Assembly (NCBI RefSeq): GCF_002179965.1
Contig: NZ_NGUQ01000007.1
Coordinates: 1 to 64,000 of the forward strand
From: Pandoraea sp. PE-S2T-3
Lineage (GTDB): Bacteria > Pseudomonadota > Gammaproteobacteria > Burkholderiales > Burkholderiaceae
Direction: 5' to 3'
Length of the DNA: 64,000 nucleotides
Positions 55,322 through 63,978 of this stretch are shown in pieces. Numbering within the stretch: position 1 is the first letter of the stretch; every line of letters begins with the position of its first letter. Below the pieces are notes generated by a model, which had not been told where the DNA came from, searched no databases, and saw only the letters and a list, made by a program, of their open reading frames with translations. The position numbers and the translations under genes were made by a program.

Positions 55322-55900
55322 CTAGACCCGTTCGAGTCCGCCGCTGAGCGCTTCGGTAGCGTCGGCCTCGAAGGCGTCGACATCGCGCGCCTTGAGACTC
55401 AGCCGCAGGGTCACGCCGTCGTCGTAGCTGACATCCAGTACGGTGGCCGCGTGACGCTCGGCAATCCGGCGCAGCGGCGCTTCGTGCGCGAAGCTGCAAC
55501 GGTAGCTCGGCTCCGCCATCGGTTCGACGGCGGTGAGCGTCGCCAGCTTCAGGGCTTCGCTCACCGCCTGTCCGTAGGCGCGGGTCAGGCCGCCCGCACC
55601 GAGTTTGATACCACCGTAGTAGCGCACCACCACGGCCAGCACGTTGGCCAGCTCCTTATGCATCAGCACGTTATACATGGGCTTGGCCGCCGTGCCACCG
55701 GGCTCGCCGTCGTCGTCGAAACCCGACGCACCTTCGCACAACAACACCCAGCAGTAATGCGTTGCGTTGGGATAACGCACGCGCAGCGCGTCGAGCTCGC
55801 GCATTGCCACCTCGCGGGATGCCACGGGCATGACAATGCCGATAAACCGGCTCTTCCTGATTTCCAGCTCGGTTTCGACCGGTGCTGCCAATGCGTACAT
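55322..55900 (-). CDS. yigZ: YigZ/IMPACT family protein
   Basis: A 192-aa protein with the UPF0029/IMPACT N-terminal domain (EIRKSRFIGIVMPVASREVA, NATHYCWVLLCE, DDDGEPGGTAAKPMYNVL, VVVRYYGGIKLGAGGLTRAY) and a short C-terminal ferredoxin-like domain. Relatives influence translation stress responses or have peptidase-linked roles; the bacterial function is not established. GGGGAG lies 10 bases before ATG 55900. Confidence 0.92.
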   Translation of the reverse strand: MYALAAPVETELEIRKSRFIGIVMPVASREVAMRELDALRVRYPNATHYCWVLLCEGASGFDDDGEPGGTAAKPMYNVLMHKELANVLAVVVRYYGGIKLGAGGLTRAYGQAVSEALKLATLTAVEPMAEPSYRCSFAHEAPLRRIAERHAATVLDVSYDDGVTLRLSLKARDVDAFEADATEALSGGLERV

Positions 55901-55955
55901 CCGTTGAATTCTCCCCGCGTCCAGAGCGCGACTGCCCTGCGACGCTCGCAAACGA

Positions 55956-56825
55956 TTACAGGCTGACTTCGCCGCGCGCGAGTTCGATCACGTTACCGCC
56001 GACGCGAATCTGACGGTCGGCCGTCACTTCGAGCGTCAGGCGGCACGGACGTTCGATCGCGTCACCTTGCGAAACGCGCGCGCGCACCGGCAGCGGATAG
56101 CCCTGTCCGATCAACCAGCCGCCCAGATTCGCGCAGGCCGAACCGGTGCCCGGATCTTCGCTCACGCCACCGCCTTGCGTGGTGAAGAAGTAGCGCGCCG
56201 TCACTTCCAGCTCGCCGCCATGATTGGCATCGATGGAAAACACATAACCCGTCTTGCGCTCGAGGCTCGAGAGCGGCCAGCGTTCCAGCCGGGCGCTGTC
56301 TGGCGTTGCACGGGCCACTGCATCGGCGTTCTTCAGCGGAATCAGCAACTGATCGGCACCGGTATCGACCCACTGCGGCGATTGCGCCAGATCGTCACGC
56401 GACAGGCGCACGAGCGCCGCGATGTCGGCGTCGGCTTCGTGTGCCTTCTCGATCTTCGGTTCGCCATGCGACGGTGCCGTGAGCGTCCAATGATCGCCTT
56501 CGGCCTGCACCGGCACGAGACCGGCCGCGAATTGCAGCGTCACCGCGTCGCCGAGATTACGAATCGAGCGCAGCACGTGGGCCGTGCCCAGCGTCGGGTG
56601 ACCGGCAAAACGCATTTCGTAGCCGGGCGTGAAGATGCGTACATGCGCGTCGGCAGTCTCCGACGGCAGGATAAACGTCGTCTCGGACAGATTGAACTGT
56701 CGCGCCAGCGCTCGCATTTCGTCGTCGCTCATGCCGCGCGCATCTTCGAAGACACACAGCGGATTGCCGCCGAACGTGGTTTCGGCAAAAACGTTGACGA
56801 TACGAAAGGCAAAGGTGCGGCTCAT
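55956..56825 (-). CDS. PhzF-family isomerase
   Basis: A 289-aa protein of the PhzF/diaminopimelate epimerase-like fold. Family motifs are VNVFAETTFGGNPLCVF, QFNLSETTFI with the catalytic Glu near residue 46, FAGHPTLGTAHVLR and DPGTGSACANLGGWLI. Most genomic PhzF proteins lie outside phenazine operons and have unknown substrates; no phenazine genes are here. GGAGATTCGTC precedes the ATG. Confidence 0.92.
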   Translation of the reverse strand: MSRTFAFRIVNVFAETTFGGNPLCVFEDARGMSDDEMRALARQFNLSETTFILPSETADAHVRIFTPGYEMRFAGHPTLGTAHVLRSIRNLGDAVTLQFAAGLVPVQAEGDHWTLTAPSHGEPKIEKAHEADADIAALVRLSRDDLAQSPQWVDTGADQLLIPLKNADAVARATPDSARLERWPLSSLERKTGYVFSIDANHGGELEVTARYFFTTQGGGVSEDPGTGSACANLGGWLIGQGYPLPVRARVSQGDAIERPCRLTLEVTADRQIRVGGNVIELARGEVSL

Positions 56826-57226
56826 GACGAATCTCCAGAGTGGGGGCGGTCAGGCTGACAGCGCCGACAGCGCCGGCGTGACTAACGAGGCCCGTGGCCT
56901 CGCAGGGCGGCCGGTCTGCCATGCGAAAGAAGGCTCGTAGTCTCGCACATCGTGCGTCAACGCGCGCATCGGCCGCACGTCTTTGCCGTTTTCACGCGAC
57001 TTTTCGGCAAATTTCACCGCTCGGCTCAGATTTATCCGACCTTCACACGGAAATCCCGTCAATCCATTGCACAACAATTGTCATCTGAAATGTGACAATT
57101 ATTCGCCATTCAGACGGATTGTAGTTCTCGCCGGGGACCCTAAAATGTGAGTCATCGAGGCAAACAACACCGCATCACCGCCTCTCACTGATTCGAACCG
57201 AATCGACGAACACCAAGGAGCCCAAC
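56826..57226. other. phzF/pirin divergent spacer with an inverted repeat
   Basis: 401 bp without a gene. AATTGTCA (57076-57083) and TGACAATT (57093-57100) form a perfect inverted repeat with 9-base spacing, in A/T-richer sequence about 130 bp before the pirin start. It could be an operator overlapping a promoter (TTGTCA resembles a -35 box). Confidence 0.55.
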
Positions 57227-57946
57227 ATGCTGGACATCAGACAAGCTGCCGACCGGGGCGTTGCCAATCACGGCTGGCTCAACTCGCATCACACGTTCTC
57301 GTTCGCCAACTATTACGATCCGAAGCAAGTCGGCTTCTCCGACCTGCTCGTGATCAACGACGACCGCGTGGCCCCGGCGCAAGGTTTCGGCAAGCACCCG
57401 CACCGCGACATGGAGATCTTTTCGTACGTGCTCGAAGGCGCGCTCGAACACAAGGACACCATGGGCACGGGTTCGGTGATCGAACCGGGTGACGTGCAGT
57501 TGATGAGTGCCGGACGCGGCGTAGCGCACAGCGAGTTCAACCACTCGCCGACGACGCCGGTGCACTTCCTGCAAATCTGGATCGTGCCGAACCAGAAGGG
57601 CATCACGCCGGAGTATCAGCAACAGCGTTTCTCGCCGGAAGAAAAGCGCGGCCGTCTGCGCCTGATCATGTCGCCGGACGGCGCCGACAACTCGCTGCAC
57701 ATCCATCAGGATGCGCGCGTGTACGCCGGACTGTTCGACGGTGACGAATCGGCCACGCTGGCGATTGCGCCCAACCGCTATGCCTATGTGCATGTCGCAC
57801 GCGGCAGTGTGGAATTGAACGGCGTGGCGCTGGGTGAAGGCGACGGCGTGCGGGTGCGCGAAGAAACCGCGCTCACGCTCGCCAAGGGCAAGGACGCCGA
57901 AGTGCTGGTGTTCGATCTGCGCCCGTTGGAAACGCCTGACTTCTAA
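57227..57946 (+). CDS. Pirin family protein
   Basis: A 239-aa bicupin of the pirin/YhaK type. Metal-binding residues lie in GKHPHRDMEIFSYVLEGALEHKD and SAGRGVAHSEFN; the second cupin is degenerate, as usual. Some pirins are quercetin dioxygenases or redox sensors; the role here is unknown. AAGGAGCCCAAC precedes the ATG. A strong terminator follows. Confidence 0.93.
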   Translation: MLDIRQAADRGVANHGWLNSHHTFSFANYYDPKQVGFSDLLVINDDRVAPAQGFGKHPHRDMEIFSYVLEGALEHKDTMGTGSVIEPGDVQLMSAGRGVAHSEFNHSPTTPVHFLQIWIVPNQKGITPEYQQQRFSPEEKRGRLRLIMSPDGADNSLHIHQDARVYAGLFDGDESATLAIAPNRYAYVHVARGSVELNGVALGEGDGVRVREETALTLAKGKDAEVLVFDLRPLETPDF

Positions 57947-57998
57947 GGCGCAGAGGCATGACGTACGGCGATCACCCGCCGCGCGTCATGCGTCATGC

Positions 57999-58035
57999 AA
58001 AGCGGACGGTGCCTTAGGGACCGTCCGCTTTTTTC
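57999..58035 (+). terminator. Strong intrinsic terminator after the pirin gene
   Basis: AAAGCGGACGGT (57999-58010) pairs perfectly with ACCGTCCGCTTT (58020-58031), followed by further T. The stem is 12 bp with a 9-base loop. Confidence 0.92.
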
Positions 58036-58061
58036 GTTCGCGTTGCTTGCCCTCATCTCGC

Positions 58062-58535
58062 TCACGCAGGGCCGATAACAAGCGAACACGCGTCGCCGCG
58101 CGCATCGCGGCTCACGGTTACGCGTGAGAGTCCGACAAGACGCGGTGCCAGCGTGCGCCAGATGAAACTGCACAGATTCTCGAGCGTGGCGGGTCCAAGC
58201 CCGGCGACATCGTCGAGCAGCCGGTGATCCAGACGCTCGCACACCTGCGCCAGCGCCGCGTCGAAGACGGCGAGGTCGAGCACCATGCCCGTCTCGCCCT
58301 GCGGCTTGCCCGTCACTTCCACCGTCGCACGGTAGCTGTGCCCATGAATGCGACGGCTCGCGTCGATGCTCGGCGGATCAATGTCGCGCCGCGCCAGCGT
58401 GTGCGCCGCCTCAAACACGAAGCTGCGCGAGAGCGTGAACTGCGCGCGGTCTGCGCTGCCGTTCATGTCGTTGCTGCCGCTCACACGACCCATCCCCATC
58501 CCTTTCAAGCCGCCAATCAAGCCCACACGACTCAT
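58062..58535 (-). CDS. PTPS/QueD-like protein lacking catalytic Cys
   Basis: A 157-aa T-fold protein of the 6-pyruvoyltetrahydropterin synthase/QueD family. Zinc ligands are kept: His45 (FEAAH) and His64, His66 (RIHGHSY); Asp103-His104 (LDHRLLDD) of the proton relay is also kept. The catalytic Cys that stands four residues before HGH in QueD is Ser60 here, and the pterin-anchoring Glu near the C-terminus appears replaced (VSRDARGD). Enzyme activity is therefore doubtful or altered. Its ATG overlaps the stop of the COG0523 gene, so both are co-translated. The first ~30 residues are not conserved. Confidence 0.85.
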   Translation of the reverse strand: MSRVGLIGGLKGMGMGRVSGSNDMNGSADRAQFTLSRSFVFEAAHTLARRDIDPPSIDASRRIHGHSYRATVEVTGKPQGETGMVLDLAVFDAALAQVCERLDHRLLDDVAGLGPATLENLCSFIWRTLAPRLVGLSRVTVSRDARGDACSLVIGPA

Positions 58536-59800
58536 GCAGTGCCGCCCGGCAAGTCGAGCGCCAGCGCATCTTGCGAGTCGCGCCATGCGGCGTCACCCTG
58601 CGCCAGTTCGACCACACCCAGACGGCACTCGGCGAACGCGAACTCGATGGCGGTGCGATCCATCTCGCGCCCGATGAAGACGACTTCGTTGATGCGGTCG
58701 CCCCACGGCGCTTCCCAATTGGCTTCGATCGCGTCGCGTTGCGGGTCGCCAAGCGCCGGCCAATGGTCGGGGTCGGCGGCGGCCCACCACTGGCCGACCG
58801 CCTCCAGCGTCGCCGTGTTGCCCGCGCGCGAGTAGGCGAGCGCCCACGCGGGCCGGTTCGCCACCCATACGTAGCCCTTCGCCCGCATCAGGCCCGGCAG
58901 CGGCATGCCCATGAACGCGGCAAAGCGTGCGGGATGCAATGGCTCGCGATGGCGCAAAACGAAGCTCGTCACGCCAAAGGTGTCGGCTTCCGACGCGTGA
59001 TCGCCCACGAGTGCCTGCGCCCAGCCGGCCATCTGCTCCGCACGCTCCGGGTCAAAGCGCCCCGTGCCCAGCACTTCGGTCAGCGGCACCTGCCCGCGCT
59101 CGCCGAGCACGATGCGTGCCGACGGATTGAGGCCGGTGATCAGCGCCTTCACGGCGTCGAGCCGTGCCGCGTCGACGCAATCGACCTTGCTCACGACGAC
59201 CACGTCGGCGAATTCGATTTGTTCGGTCAGCAGTTCTGCCAGACGGCGTTCATCCTCTTCCCCCGCCACTTCGCCACGCTGCGCGAGCGTGTCCAGACCG
59301 TGGAAGTCTTCGAGCACGTGCAGCGCGTCGACCACCGTCACCATAGTGTCGAGACGCGCGACGTCGGCGAGCGACTGTCCGGCTTCATCACGAAACTCGA
59401 AGGTCGCCGCCACCGGCATCGGTTCAGCGATACCCGTCGACTCGATCAGCAGATAGTCGAAGCGGCCGTCCTGTGCGAGCTCACGCACGGCGATCAACAG
59501 GTCTTCGCGCAACGTACAGCAGATGCAGCCGTTGCTCATTTCGACCAGCTTCTCTTCCGTACGCGACAGCGCCGCACCGGCGTTGGCGGCGCCACGTTCC
59601 ACGAACGACGCGTCGATGTTGACTTCGCTCATGTCGTTGACGAGCACCGCGACGCGCAGGCCTTCGCGATTGCCCAGCACGTGATTGAGCAGCGTGGTTT
59701 TGCCGGCACCGAGGAAGCCGGAGAGGACGGTGACGGGCAGACGGCGGTCGGCACTGCCAGCGGCAGTGGCGGCGGCAGCGGCATTGAGAGGAGGTGTCAT
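58532..59800 (-). CDS. COG0523/CobW-type GTPase, putative metal chaperone
   Basis: A 422-aa G3E GTPase. G1 P-loop [16 protein letters not shown], the metal-binding GCICC in [22 protein letters not shown] and the guanine-specificity region [10 protein letters not shown] are present; the C-terminal CobW_C domain spans about residues 270-400. COG0523 proteins deliver metals, often zinc, to client proteins. The coupled downstream gene is a zinc-site protein of the QueD family, a likely client. Start 59800 excludes a long non-conserved extension. Confidence 0.92.
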   Translation of the reverse strand: MTPPLNAAAAATAAGSADRRLPVTVLSGFLGAGKTTLLNHVLGNREGLRVAVLVNDMSEVNIDASFVERGAANAGAALSRTEEKLVEMSNGCICCTLREDLLIAVRELAQDGRFDYLLIESTGIAEPMPVAATFEFRDEAGQSLADVARLDTMVTVVDALHVLEDFHGLDTLAQRGEVAGEEDERRLAELLTEQIEFADVVVVSKVDCVDAARLDAVKALITGLNPSARIVLGERGQVPLTEVLGTGRFDPERAEQMAGWAQALVGDHASEADTFGVTSFVLRHREPLHPARFAAFMGMPLPGLMRAKGYVWVANRPAWALAYSRAGNTATLEAVGQWWAAADPDHWPALGDPQRDAIEANWEAPWGDRINEVVFIGREMDRTAIEFAFAECRLGVVELAQGDAAWRDSQDALALDLPGGTA

Positions 59801-60178
59801 GGCGGATGGATCCTGTTTGCGTGGGGGGCGATCAATGGCTGGCAACGCCCGCTGCCGTTTGAACCTTTCACGGGTGGTGCCTGCCGCGCGTGAGCGCGAC
59901 GCAGCCCCGTAGGGATGCGCGCCGACGACGCTCGCGAGGGGTGTCGCCATGCCGGAGCCTGGGAAAAGCCGGCAGGGCGTGGGCGTGACGCCGGTGGCGC
60001 GCGCCGTCGGGGGGACCGGTGCAGCGTCAAGCCAGATCGAACGCGTCGGCGCGCATACGGGCGCGGCGCCATCGCTTCGCAAGCTACGTGTGGCCGGCCG
60101 GACGAGCACCCCCGCTATCGGCGGTGCATCGTGTGACGGTGGTCATCGCGGGGCTGCGACGAACGGGCGCCGCAAAAA

Positions 60179-60243
60179 TGCAATTGAGTTGCAATAAATC
60201 GCGATGATACGGAGAGATTTTTAATTTTGCAACTGAGTTGCAA
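60179..60243. promoter_or_regulatory. Two copies of a palindromic operator in the COG0523/copC spacer
   Basis: TGCAATTGAGTTGCA (60179-60193) and TTGCAACTGAGTTGCAA (60227-60243, perfect 7-3-7) lie with centres 49 bp apart in the 640-bp divergent spacer 59801-60440. The surrounding A/T-rich stretch is the only promoter-like zone in it. Fur-superfamily repressors such as Zur bind palindromes of this sort, and a COG0523 gene is a common Zur target, but the assignment is inference. No gene is visible in the spacer. Confidence 0.6.
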
Positions 60244-60440
60244 ATATAAGACAAGCACCGAACCGGGCATGCCCTGCCGCGGACTGCGCGACACCGCGTC
60301 GCACCGCCTGTCGCGGAACTGCCGGGTGGCTGCATCGGTCTGCAAGGTCTGCGATACTGCGCGAGCGGTGCAGGTCGCACATCGCGCGGCGCCCGATACG
60401 TCGCATTGACGCCCCCCAATCCTTTTTCGCCAAGCTCAAT

Positions 60441-60878
60441 ATGCGTATGTCCAAGACCCCCTACGCCCCCCGCACCGCCCAAACCACTCGCACCTCGGGC
60501 GCCCGCCTCAATCCGCTGCGCCGCGCTGCGCGAGGGCTCGCCCTCGTTGCCGCCATCGGTCTGACCGGGCTTTCGCAAGGCGCGTGGGCCCATGCGCATC
60601 CGGTATCGAGCGAGCCTGCCGCGCAGGCCACGGTGGACGCGCCCAAATCGGCACGCGTCACATTCGACTCCGCTCTCGAAGGTGCGCTCTCGAAGCTCAC
60701 CGTCGTCGATGCGAAAGGCAAGCCGGTGACCGAGGCGAAGGCCGAACTCGACGCCGCCCGCAAGACGCTCACGCTGGCGTTGCCGACGCTCGCCGCCGGC
60801 GACTATCAGGCGAACTGGGTCGCCGTGGCCAACGACGGCCATCGCACGCAAGGCAGCTTCAAGTTCACCGTGAAGTGA
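60441..60878 (+). CDS. copC: CopC-domain periplasmic copper-binding protein
   Basis: A 145-aa protein: signal region ending GAWAHAHPVSSEPA, where the first mature His is a copper ligand, then a beta-sandwich CopC domain (ARVTFDSALEGALSKLTVVD, GDYQANWVAVANDGHRTQGSFKF). The leader before the hydrophobic core is long (about 30 residues); ATG 60447 is an alternative. It overlaps copD by one base (TGATG). Confidence 0.9.
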   Translation: MRMSKTPYAPRTAQTTRTSGARLNPLRRAARGLALVAAIGLTGLSQGAWAHAHPVSSEPAAQATVDAPKSARVTFDSALEGALSKLTVVDAKGKPVTEAKAELDAARKTLTLALPTLAAGDYQANWVAVANDGHRTQGSFKFTVK

Positions 60879-61867
60879 TGCCGTCCGATCTCGCAGCGGG
60901 CACCTGGCAGCCGGCAACCGCCGGTCTGCTCAACCTTGCGCTGGCGTTGGCGCTTGGCGTGTTGCTGCTGCGCAGCCCGCACGCGGTGCGACGCGGGCTG
61001 ACCCTGCGCGTGCTGCCGGGGTTTGCTGCGGGACTCGCCGTCATTGCGTGGGTCGCCTATGTGCTGGCGAGTACGCAGGCGATGACGGGCGGCGATTGGG
61101 ACAGCACGTCCGCCATGCTCGCCGACGTATGGCTGGTGCTCACGCAATCGCATTACGGGCGCATGCAGTGGGTTGCGGCGCTCGGCACCGCGCTGCTCTG
61201 CGCAGGCGCGTGGACGTGGTACGACGCACGACGTCGTTTGCGCGACGCGCCACCCGTCGCGGACGATCCCCGCGACCGCCATCATCGCCGCGAGCATCAA
61301 CAGGAGCGTCACGCACGCACCATCTACGCGGCCGGTGCCGTCCTGCTGGCACTGGCCCGGGCAGGTACCGGGCATGCCGCCGACGCGTCCATGCCGTGGC
61401 TTGCCATCGGCATCCACACGCTGCACGTTGGGGCGGCCGCTACGTGGACCGGCGTGCTGCTGGTCGCGGGCTGTGTCATTCCGGGCTGGCGGCATTGGCC
61501 GGTCGGCGCGAGAGCCGCGTACGGCGAGCGTCTGTCATCGGTGGCTACGCTCGCCATGTTCGTCGCGCTTGTTACGGGAGCGTTCAACGCATGGCGCACG
61601 CTCGGCGAGACGCCCTCTATGTGGTTTGCAACGCAGAACGCGCCGTATCTCGCGTGGCTGATCACCAAGCTTGTGCTCGTTGCCTGCGCTGCCGTACTGG
61701 GTGCGTGGAACCGCTGGCACTTTCTGCCGCGTCTGGCGCTCGATACCGGCGAGACGCATCTGGACACCACGGCCTTCGCCCGTGTGATCGCCGTCGAAGC
61801 GCTCGTGCTGGTGATGGTCATGAGCTTCGCGGCCAAGCTTGGCACGACCATGCCACCGGGTGTCTGA
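60878..61867 (+). CDS. copD: CopD-domain copper-import membrane protein
   Basis: A 329-aa inner-membrane protein with about eight helices; the second half (IGIHTLHVGAAATWTGVLLVAGC, NAPYLAWLITKLVLVACAAVLGAWNRW) is the CopD family. A His/Arg-rich cytoplasmic loop (DRHHRREHQQERHAR) lies near residues 130-147. With CopC it is thought to move copper across the inner membrane. Translationally coupled to copC. Confidence 0.9.
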   Translation: MPSDLAAGTWQPATAGLLNLALALALGVLLLRSPHAVRRGLTLRVLPGFAAGLAVIAWVAYVLASTQAMTGGDWDSTSAMLADVWLVLTQSHYGRMQWVAALGTALLCAGAWTWYDARRRLRDAPPVADDPRDRHHRREHQQERHARTIYAAGAVLLALARAGTGHAADASMPWLAIGIHTLHVGAAATWTGVLLVAGCVIPGWRHWPVGARAAYGERLSSVATLAMFVALVTGAFNAWRTLGETPSMWFATQNAPYLAWLITKLVLVACAAVLGAWNRWHFLPRLALDTGETHLDTTAFARVIAVEALVLVMVMSFAAKLGTTMPPGV

Positions 61868-61972
61868 GCCACGCCGGGACTGGGCTGAATTCAATAGCAA
61901 GAAGCGGAGCGCGGTATCGCGACCGGCTCCCTAAACTGAAGGCAAGTCATCAGTCATTGGGAGAACACTGCG

Positions 61973-63235
61973 ATGTGTGCCAATCAAGTGAGTACCAAGC
62001 CTTCAGTCCGTCAGGCCAGCCCTGCGCGCGCCGGTCACGCAGCGAATCGTGCGGATAGCACGGATAACGCGAAGAACGCGGATAACGCGAATACTGCGCG
62101 CCAGTCCCCGGCACCGGCCGGTACGACGACACCTGCCGCGCGTTATGCGACCGACGCCGCCAAATGGTCGGCCGTCGCCGCCCGCGACAAAGAGGCCGAC
62201 GGGGCATTCTTCTATTCCGTGCGCACCACCGGCGTATATTGCCGTCCGTCGTGCGGGGCACGTCTGGCGCTGCGCGAGAACGTGGCGTTTCACGCCGATA
62301 TGGCCGAGGCCGAGCATGCGGGCTTTCGCCCGTGCAAGCGGTGCAAGCCGGATCAAGGCACGCTCGATGCACGTCACGCCGAACTGATCACCGCCGCGTG
62401 CCGCCGCATCGACACGGCCGAGGTTGCGCCGCGTCTGGAAGACCTCGCCGCCGAGGCCGGTCTCAGCCCGCATTACTTCCATCGCCTGTTTCGCGCCGTC
62501 ACCGGTGTGACACCACGTGCTTATGCCAACGGACGCCGCGCCGAACGCGTGCGCGATGCGCTGCCCCCTGCGGGCAGCGTGACATCGGCGTTCTACGATG
62601 CAGGTTTCAATTCCAACGGCCGTTTCTATGAGAACGCCGGCGCGTTGCTCGGCATGAAACCGGCCGCCTTCCGTGCAGGTGGACAAGCGGAAACGATTCG
62701 CTTTGCCGTCGCGCAATGTTCCCTTGGCGCGTTGCTGGTCGCCGCCACGCCGCGTGGCTTGTGCGCGATCTCGCTGGGCGACGATCCGGAAACCCTTGTG
62801 CACGAATTGCAGGATCGTTTCCCGAAGGCAGAACTCACGGGCGCCGATGCCGAATTCGAGCGTTGGGTCGCCCAAGTGGTCGGGTTTGTCGAGTCGCCGC
62901 GTGTCGGGTTGTCGCTGCCGCTGGACGTGCGGGGCACCGCCTTCCAGCAGCGGGTCTGGCAGGCGTTGCGCGATGTGCCGGCAGGCAAGGTCGCGAGCTA
63001 TTCCGAGATCGCCGAGCGGATCGGCGCGCCGCGAGCCGTGCGGGCGGTCGCACAGGCCTGCGCATCGAACACGCTGGCGGTGGCGATTCCGTGCCATCGG
63101 ATCGTGCGTCATGACGGCGGGCTGTCGGGGTATCGCTGGGGGGTGGAGCGCAAGCGCGCGCTGCTCGCGCACGAACAGGCCGAAATGGTTGGCGCGGTTG
63201 GCGCGGTTGGCGCGTCCGCCAAGGGGAAGCAATGA
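61973..63235 (+). CDS. ada: Bifunctional Ada: DNA methyl repair and activator
   Basis: A 420-aa protein. Residues ~55-130 form the methylphosphotriester domain with zinc Cys90, Cys94, Cys121 and Cys124 (GVYCRPSCGAR, CKRCKPDQ), followed by an AraC-type HTH (LAAEAGLSPHYFHRLFRAVTG). The C-terminal methyltransferase has the active-site Cys374 in AIPCHRIVRHDGGLSGYRWG. A low-complexity extension of about 50 residues (DNAKNADNANTAR) precedes the usual start, and the end carries VGAVGAVGA; both are encoded by 9-bp repeats. GGGAGAA precedes the ATG. First gene of a repair operon. Confidence 0.94.
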   Translation: MCANQVSTKPSVRQASPARAGHAANRADSTDNAKNADNANTARQSPAPAGTTTPAARYATDAAKWSAVAARDKEADGAFFYSVRTTGVYCRPSCGARLALRENVAFHADMAEAEHAGFRPCKRCKPDQGTLDARHAELITAACRRIDTAEVAPRLEDLAAEAGLSPHYFHRLFRAVTGVTPRAYANGRRAERVRDALPPAGSVTSAFYDAGFNSNGRFYENAGALLGMKPAAFRAGGQAETIRFAVAQCSLGALLVAATPRGLCAISLGDDPETLVHELQDRFPKAELTGADAEFERWVAQVVGFVESPRVGLSLPLDVRGTAFQQRVWQALRDVPAGKVASYSEIAERIGAPRAVRAVAQACASNTLAVAIPCHRIVRHDGGLSGYRWGVERKRALLAHEQAEMVGAVGAVGASAKGKQ

Positions 63236-63978
63236 CCGCGCGCGAACCGGTGGGCAGGGTGCAGACGCTCGATTGGCAGGCGATCGAAGGCGAGCTCAAC
63301 GGCTTCGGCGCGGCACGGGTGCCGAACCTGTTGAGCGCCGACGAATGCGCAGCGATCGCCGACCTGTATGGCGAGACCGACAGCCGCCCGAGCATTACGC
63401 CGACGTCATCGCGCTTCCGCAGCCGGGTGGTGATGGCGCGTCATGGTTTCGGGCTGGGGGAATATCAATACTTCGCGTATCCGCTGCCACCGCTTGTGGC
63501 GGAGTTGCGTGAGGGATTCTACGCACCGCTGCGCGAAATTGCCCATCGCTGGCACGCCGCACTTGGCATCGACGTCCGGTATCCGCCGACACACGCGGCG
63601 TTTCTCGAACAGTGCCACGCGGCGGGTCAGCGCCGCCCGACGCCACTCCTGCTGCGATATCGCACCGGCGACTACAATTGCCTGCATCAGGACCTCTATG
63701 GGGAACATGTGTTCCCGTTGCAGGTGGCCATTCTGCTTTCGCAACCGGGCGAGGACTTCACCGGCGGTGAGTTCGTGCTGACGGAGCAGCGTCCACGAAT
63801 GCAATCGCGCGCCGAAGTGATGCCGTTGATGCGCGGCGATGCGGTGGTGTTCGCCGTGAACCATCGCCCGGTGAACGGCACACGCGGGGTGTATCGCGTG
63901 AATCTTCGCCATGGTGTGAGCCGCCTGCGCAGTGGCCACCGGCACACACTGGGCCTGATTCTGCACGACGCCACATGA
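63232..63978 (+). CDS. 2OG-Fe(II) oxygenase in a repair operon
   Basis: A 248-aa double-stranded beta-helix dioxygenase. The iron site is His152-x-Asp154 in CLHQDLYGEHVFPLQVAILLS; the distal His and 2OG-binding Arg lie in RVNLRHGVSRLRSGHRHTLGLILH. The family is related to prolyl hydroxylase-like 2OG enzymes; its substrate is unknown, but placement between ada and alkB with ATGA overlaps on both sides suggests a role in the alkylation response. Confidence 0.87.
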   Translation: MTAREPVGRVQTLDWQAIEGELNGFGAARVPNLLSADECAAIADLYGETDSRPSITPTSSRFRSRVVMARHGFGLGEYQYFAYPLPPLVAELREGFYAPLREIAHRWHAALGIDVRYPPTHAAFLEQCHAAGQRRPTPLLLRYRTGDYNCLHQDLYGEHVFPLQVAILLSQPGEDFTGGEFVLTEQRPRMQSRAEVMPLMRGDAVVFAVNHRPVNGTRGVYRVNLRHGVSRLRSGHRHTLGLILHDAT

